From Thermoplasmata archaeon (GTDB lineage Archaea; Thermoplasmatota; Thermoplasmata; Thermoplasmatales; Thermoplasmataceae), in NCBI GenBank assembly GCA_021797355.1, contig JAJZZX010000003.1, positions 124,001 through 188,000 on the forward strand: DNA of 64,000 nucleotides, written 5' to 3'. Below are positions 60,837-64,000 of the stretch, piece after piece (within the stretch, counting starts at the first letter, position 1; each line of letters begins with the position of its first letter). A program made the translations under genes and the position numbers. Below the pieces are notes generated by a model. The model ran no database searches. It saw only the letters and a program-made list of their open reading frames with translations, and was not told the DNA's origin.

Positions 60837-60931
60837 AGGTGATCTTCGGTGCACACTTTTGGAATTTTTTGCAGCGCAATGCTCAGCGGGTTCCCAAAGA
60901 ATTTTAATCATCATCACGCATACTGGTGGAA

Positions 60932-62467
60932 ATGACAGAACCCGCCTCCAGATCCCTGGGAATGGATGCCATATTCCAGTATACTGGATCAGGTGTGCAA
61001 CTCTTTTCCGGCGCAGTTTTTTACATAATCATTGTGCGAATGTTCAGTACCACAGCAGTTGGGGCAATAGCCCTTTTTTTGGCCATAGTGGGTCTTTTCA
61101 ACATTGTCTTTTCCTTCGGGCTTGGCACTGCTGCCCAGCATTTTACCTCATACAACCTGGGAATCAGGGACTATCCCAGCGTCAGAAAAACAATCAGGAA
61201 AATCATAGGCTTCGGGTTCGTGCTTTCCATCTTAGGCTTTCTTGCTCTTCTGTTTTCAAGCCGCGAGATTTCTCTGCTGTTCCTGCACAACCCATCATAT
61301 TCCTTCCTAGTAAGGCTCCTTAGCGTTGTGTTGCTTGGTAACATCCTTTTCGGCATACTCAATGGTGCACTTCTGGGCCTTCAGAACTTCAGGCTGTCTG
61401 CCATAATCAACATCGTAATATGGGTCTTCTACTATTTTGGATCAATTGCACTGGCAATATATGCAAGGACTCTTGACATCATTATTATCGGTTGGATAAC
61501 TGGCATATTCCTAGGGGTTGCCCTTGAACTTGTTATAATACTGAGGCAGATATCCAGGTATCCTGGGCAGGGAAGGGCTCCCGGGGGAAATTACATACTG
61601 AAATATTCCCTGCCGGTACTTCTCTCTGGCATAATAGGGTACGGTGCTTCATACATGGACAGGTTTGTGGTTGCAGGACTCCTTACTCTCTCTTCCCTGG
61701 GAGTGTACAACTTTGCCCTTCTCATTGCATCATCCCTTGGTTTCGTTGCAGTTCCGTTCAACAATATCCTTATGCCTAAATTCTCAGAACTCTTCGGGGA
61801 AGGAAGAAAGGCAGACATTTCAAGCATAGTTGATGGCTCATCGGTGCTCCTTTCCTCTATTTATGTGCCTGCAGCAATGGGTGTGGCGGCACTCTCGCCA
61901 ATGGTGCTTGATCTCCTTGGCGGTTCACAGTACATCGGAGGATCTGTTGCTCTGTCAATAATAATGGGATTTTCGGCACTGTTCATATCTGTCAACATTC
62001 TGACTCAGGCCATCGCTTCCGTCAGAAGAACCCAGTTGTTCATATATTCAAGTGCAGCAGCACTTGCCTCTAATATAGTCATATCAATCCTGCTCATACC
62101 ACGATTCGGCCTGATTGGGGCTGCTTTCGGCTTCTCTTCTGTATATGTTGCAACATTCATTATACAGTATTTCTATGCCAGGAAGAACGGAATCGTGAAA
62201 TTTAACTACTGGGCCTTTGGGAAGGTATGGATCGCTGCCCTCATAATGTTCGGAGCAGTGATGTCAGTCGAAGAGCCATTGGAGAATTACCTGCACCATA
62301 CCCTTCTGCTTCTTCCGATCTACATTGCCTTTGGCTTCGTCGTGTATGTAGTAATGGCAAGGTTGCTCCAGTTTTTCAAGAGGGAGGACAAGGACCTCAT
62401 ACTTTCGCTTTTCCCGCCGAAGTATTCGAGGATTAGGAAAGCAATCGAATTTCTCATACTGCACTGA
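60932..62467 (+). CDS. oligosaccharide flippase, Wzx/MOP family
   Basis: About 511 residues with 12-14 membrane helices, typical of Wzx-type flippases in the MOP superfamily. The N-terminal TGSGVQLFSGAVFYIIIVRM and the mid-protein YSLPVLLSGIIGYGASYMDRF are characteristic. It would flip lipid-linked glycans across the membrane for N-glycosylation or surface polysaccharide. I use the ATG at 60932; a GTG two codons earlier is in frame. It follows the DUF2079 gene by about 95 bases. Confidence 0.88.
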   Translation: MTEPASRSLGMDAIFQYTGSGVQLFSGAVFYIIIVRMFSTTAVGAIALFLAIVGLFNIVFSFGLGTAAQHFTSYNLGIRDYPSVRKTIRKIIGFGFVLSILGFLALLFSSREISLLFLHNPSYSFLVRLLSVVLLGNILFGILNGALLGLQNFRLSAIINIVIWVFYYFGSIALAIYARTLDIIIIGWITGIFLGVALELVIILRQISRYPGQGRAPGGNYILKYSLPVLLSGIIGYGASYMDRFVVAGLLTLSSLGVYNFALLIASSLGFVAVPFNNILMPKFSELFGEGRKADISSIVDGSSVLLSSIYVPAAMGVAALSPMVLDLLGGSQYIGGSVALSIIMGFSALFISVNILTQAIASVRRTQLFIYSSAAALASNIVISILLIPRFGLIGAAFGFSSVYVATFIIQYFYARKNGIVKFNYWAFGKVWIAALIMFGAVMSVEEPLENYLHHTLLLLPIYIAFGFVVYVVMARLLQFFKREDKDLILSLFPPKYSRIRKAIEFLILH

Positions 62468-62669
62468 TAGCAGAATATCGCATTTAGACATGGCATCTTA
62501 TGTATGCTCTCAATTTACTAAAATCCCATAAGTGCTGTCTCCAACAATTTTCCAGTTATGGCTTCTTCCTAAATTTCTTCGTCTGTATTATGTGGATTTT
62601 CCCCATACATATCAGCGCTACTTTATCGCAATTATGGCATCCCCCTCAAAAAATTATTTCAGATTGATG

Positions 62670-62675
62670 TATAAA
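62670..62675 (+). promoter_or_regulatory. TATA box upstream of the MFS gene
   Basis: TATAAA followed by A+T-rich sequence lies 42 bases before an ATG at 62712. It would place transcription start around 62695-62700 and so supports translation beginning at 62712 rather than at the internal TTG at 62885. Confidence 0.45.
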
Positions 62676-62711
62676 TTTTGAAAAGATCTCTGTTGTAAAA
62701 CTAGCGGCATC

Positions 62712-63997
62712 ATGTTCATTAAGTCCCATGCCCTGAAGGAAAGACGAGCAAAACACCTTACGGATACAAAATAAAGGGTCTGGATCGGAGAGTATGGATT
62801 CTCAGTCTAACTAGGTTCATACGTGCCTTCGGCCGTGGGTCTTCCTTTGTCTTCGTACCACTTGTCTTCATAGTTGTATACCACTTGGGATTTGTAATAA
62901 CCGGATTTTTCCTTGGCTTCGCTACACTATTAATGGCTTTTATTCAGTATTACTCCGGAATACTGACTGATAGGATAGGCAGGAGGGCAATCCTTGTCTA
63001 TTCCCAGATACCTGCAGTAGTCTTCTACCTCATGATTTTCTATTCAATTGCAGAACCTCACTATCTCTCTCTCCTTCTCCTCTCATGGTATGGCACTATT
63101 GTCATAAATTCAATACAGTACCCCGCTGTCCAGGCCGCAGTTGCAGATGTAACATCAGTTAGTGACCGACTATCAGGATACACCATCATGAGGGTGATGG
63201 CTAACCTAGGAATAGCAATTGGCCCACTTATGGGTGCATATCTGGCCTATCATGGACTGCAGTATATTTTCGCTGTATCAGCCGCTGTTACTGTTATTGA
63301 GATAGTCATGCTCTACTCACTGTTCAGTGAGACGTATGTTCCCTCTGAACACCTTGTCCTGAAGAGAGGGGACCTTGGAAGAGCCTACCGGAATGATAGG
63401 TTCTTTCTCTACTTCATAATCGTTGGCATTGCGCTTGGCATATTCATGAGACAGAGGGGTTCTACTTTTACGGTTTACACAATAGTCGTGGAGCATCTCC
63501 CGTATCTATACCTTGGCATAGTGTGGGCACTTAATGGAGCCCTCGTCGTAGGGTTACAGTTTCCTTTCCTCAGGATCATGACGAAAGCGGGAAATCCCAT
63601 GATGTGGCGTGGCATAGGTACTGTTTTTTACGCCATATCGTTCCTGATACTGACATCTTCGCCTGCATTCGTAATCCTTGTAGCATTCATGACAGTGGCA
63701 ACAGTTGGGGAGGACATGTTATCGCCGACAACCCAGAGCATTATAACAACTCTGGCGCCTGAAAATATGCGTGGTTCCTACATAGGCGTCTATAACCTCT
63801 ATACGAGCTTTGGTGGATTCGCAGGGGCAATAATAGGCCTCTATCTCTTGTTTGTTCTTCAGAAGGTTCCAAGCACATACTGGTTATACATTGCGCTTGG
63901 CACTACCGTTGTCGCAATTTCATACGTACTGCTGGGAAGAATGTTCACCAGGCGCATATCAATGGTTGCCACCACGCCGGTGACATCGGCCAAGTGA
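62712..63997 (+). CDS. MFS transporter with apparent -1 frameshift near its 5' end
   Basis: The uninterrupted frame from 62885 gives 370 residues but lacks the first membrane helix. That helix is encoded just upstream in the same frame (VWILSLTRFIRAFGRG, then SSFVFVPLVFIVVYHLG), where no ATG, GTG or TTG exists; a CTG at 62780 is the only near-cognate. An ATG at 62712 opens a 20-codon frame ending in TAA at 62772, exactly one base out of register. Restoring one A in the A-run 62768-62771 joins the two. Motif A is present as GILTDRIGRRAIL. It is an exporter of unknown substrate. Confidence 0.7.
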
Positions 63998-64000
63998 GCA

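Noticed and set aside
1-64000. CRISPR array or insertion sequence
   Set aside because: No regularly spaced repeats, cas genes, transposase or target-site duplications were seen in the window.

Overview
The window looks like chromosome of a Thermoplasmatales-type euryarchaeon, probably an acidophile. This is inferred from several things. A tRNA-Tyr gene has C1-G72 and an intron at the canonical archaeal site. TATA-box elements sit about 22-28 bases before many start codons, as on leaderless archaeal mRNAs. The gene set includes the AmmeMemoRadiSam genes, an MOFRL glycerate 2-kinase, DUF211, an HTH_45-type regulator, archaeal-style ThiI and ETGLPSG-repeat surface proteins. Gene density is high and many neighbours overlap by 1-22 bases. 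I found no CRISPR array, no transposase and no rRNA.

Layout, left to right. 0-6 kb: a truncated unknown gene, a CopD-like membrane protein, a SIS-domain sugar isomerase behind a perfect dyad, a CinA-like protein, a heme-oxygenase-fold diiron enzyme, a histidine phosphatase and a PPC-domain protein. 6-10.3 kb: a leftward tyrosine-catabolism operon (HPPD, FAH-family hydrolase, homogentisate dioxygenase and a maleylacetate-reductase-like protein). A divergent HemQ-type gene follows. 11-16.7 kb: a tightly overlapped leftward operon encoding a VWA protein, an FHA protein with a zinc ribbon, a PPP phosphatase, a polytopic membrane Ser/Thr kinase and a zinc-ribbon protein. This is the strongest candidate for an undescribed system. 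16.9-24 kb: an unknown protein, a GC-rich hairpin, ThiI, a coiled-coil protein, a small membrane protein plus APC permease, a LOG-like protein and DUF1028.

24-30.3 kb: a secreted anchored beta-protein next to an MFS exporter, then rhodanese, glycerate kinase and TrmI in an overlapping operon, and two small proteins. 30.3-31.5 kb: a dyad-rich 133-bp element that may be a structured RNA, intron-containing tRNA-Tyr, two micro-ORFs and an operator-rich promoter. 31.5-34.2 kb: a winged-helix regulator, a membrane protein, and a CxxC micro-protein/DUF211/VIT-like cluster. 34.2-39.4 kb: AmrS-AmrB divergent from AmrA, then a nucleotide-sugar epimerase, a GHMP kinase and a methyltransferase. 39.4-44.3 kb: small proteins (OB-fold, DUF302, AhpD-like), an APC permease and three unknown proteins.

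44.6-51.8 kb: a large membrane/surface protein, DUF1015 divergent from a SerA-like dehydrogenase and class V aminotransferase (a likely serine locus), and a TPR protein. 51.8-58.2 kb: an A+T-richer surface module with a 1.4-kilo-residue repeat protein converging on a three-gene operon of two Sec-secreted beta-proteins and a membrane protein, possibly filament-related. 58.9-64 kb: a DUF2079 membrane protein, an oligosaccharide flippase and an MFS transporter whose first membrane helix lies upstream of any normal start in its frame, most simply explained by a one-base frameshift.

All family calls are from reading motifs by eye; no database search was run.
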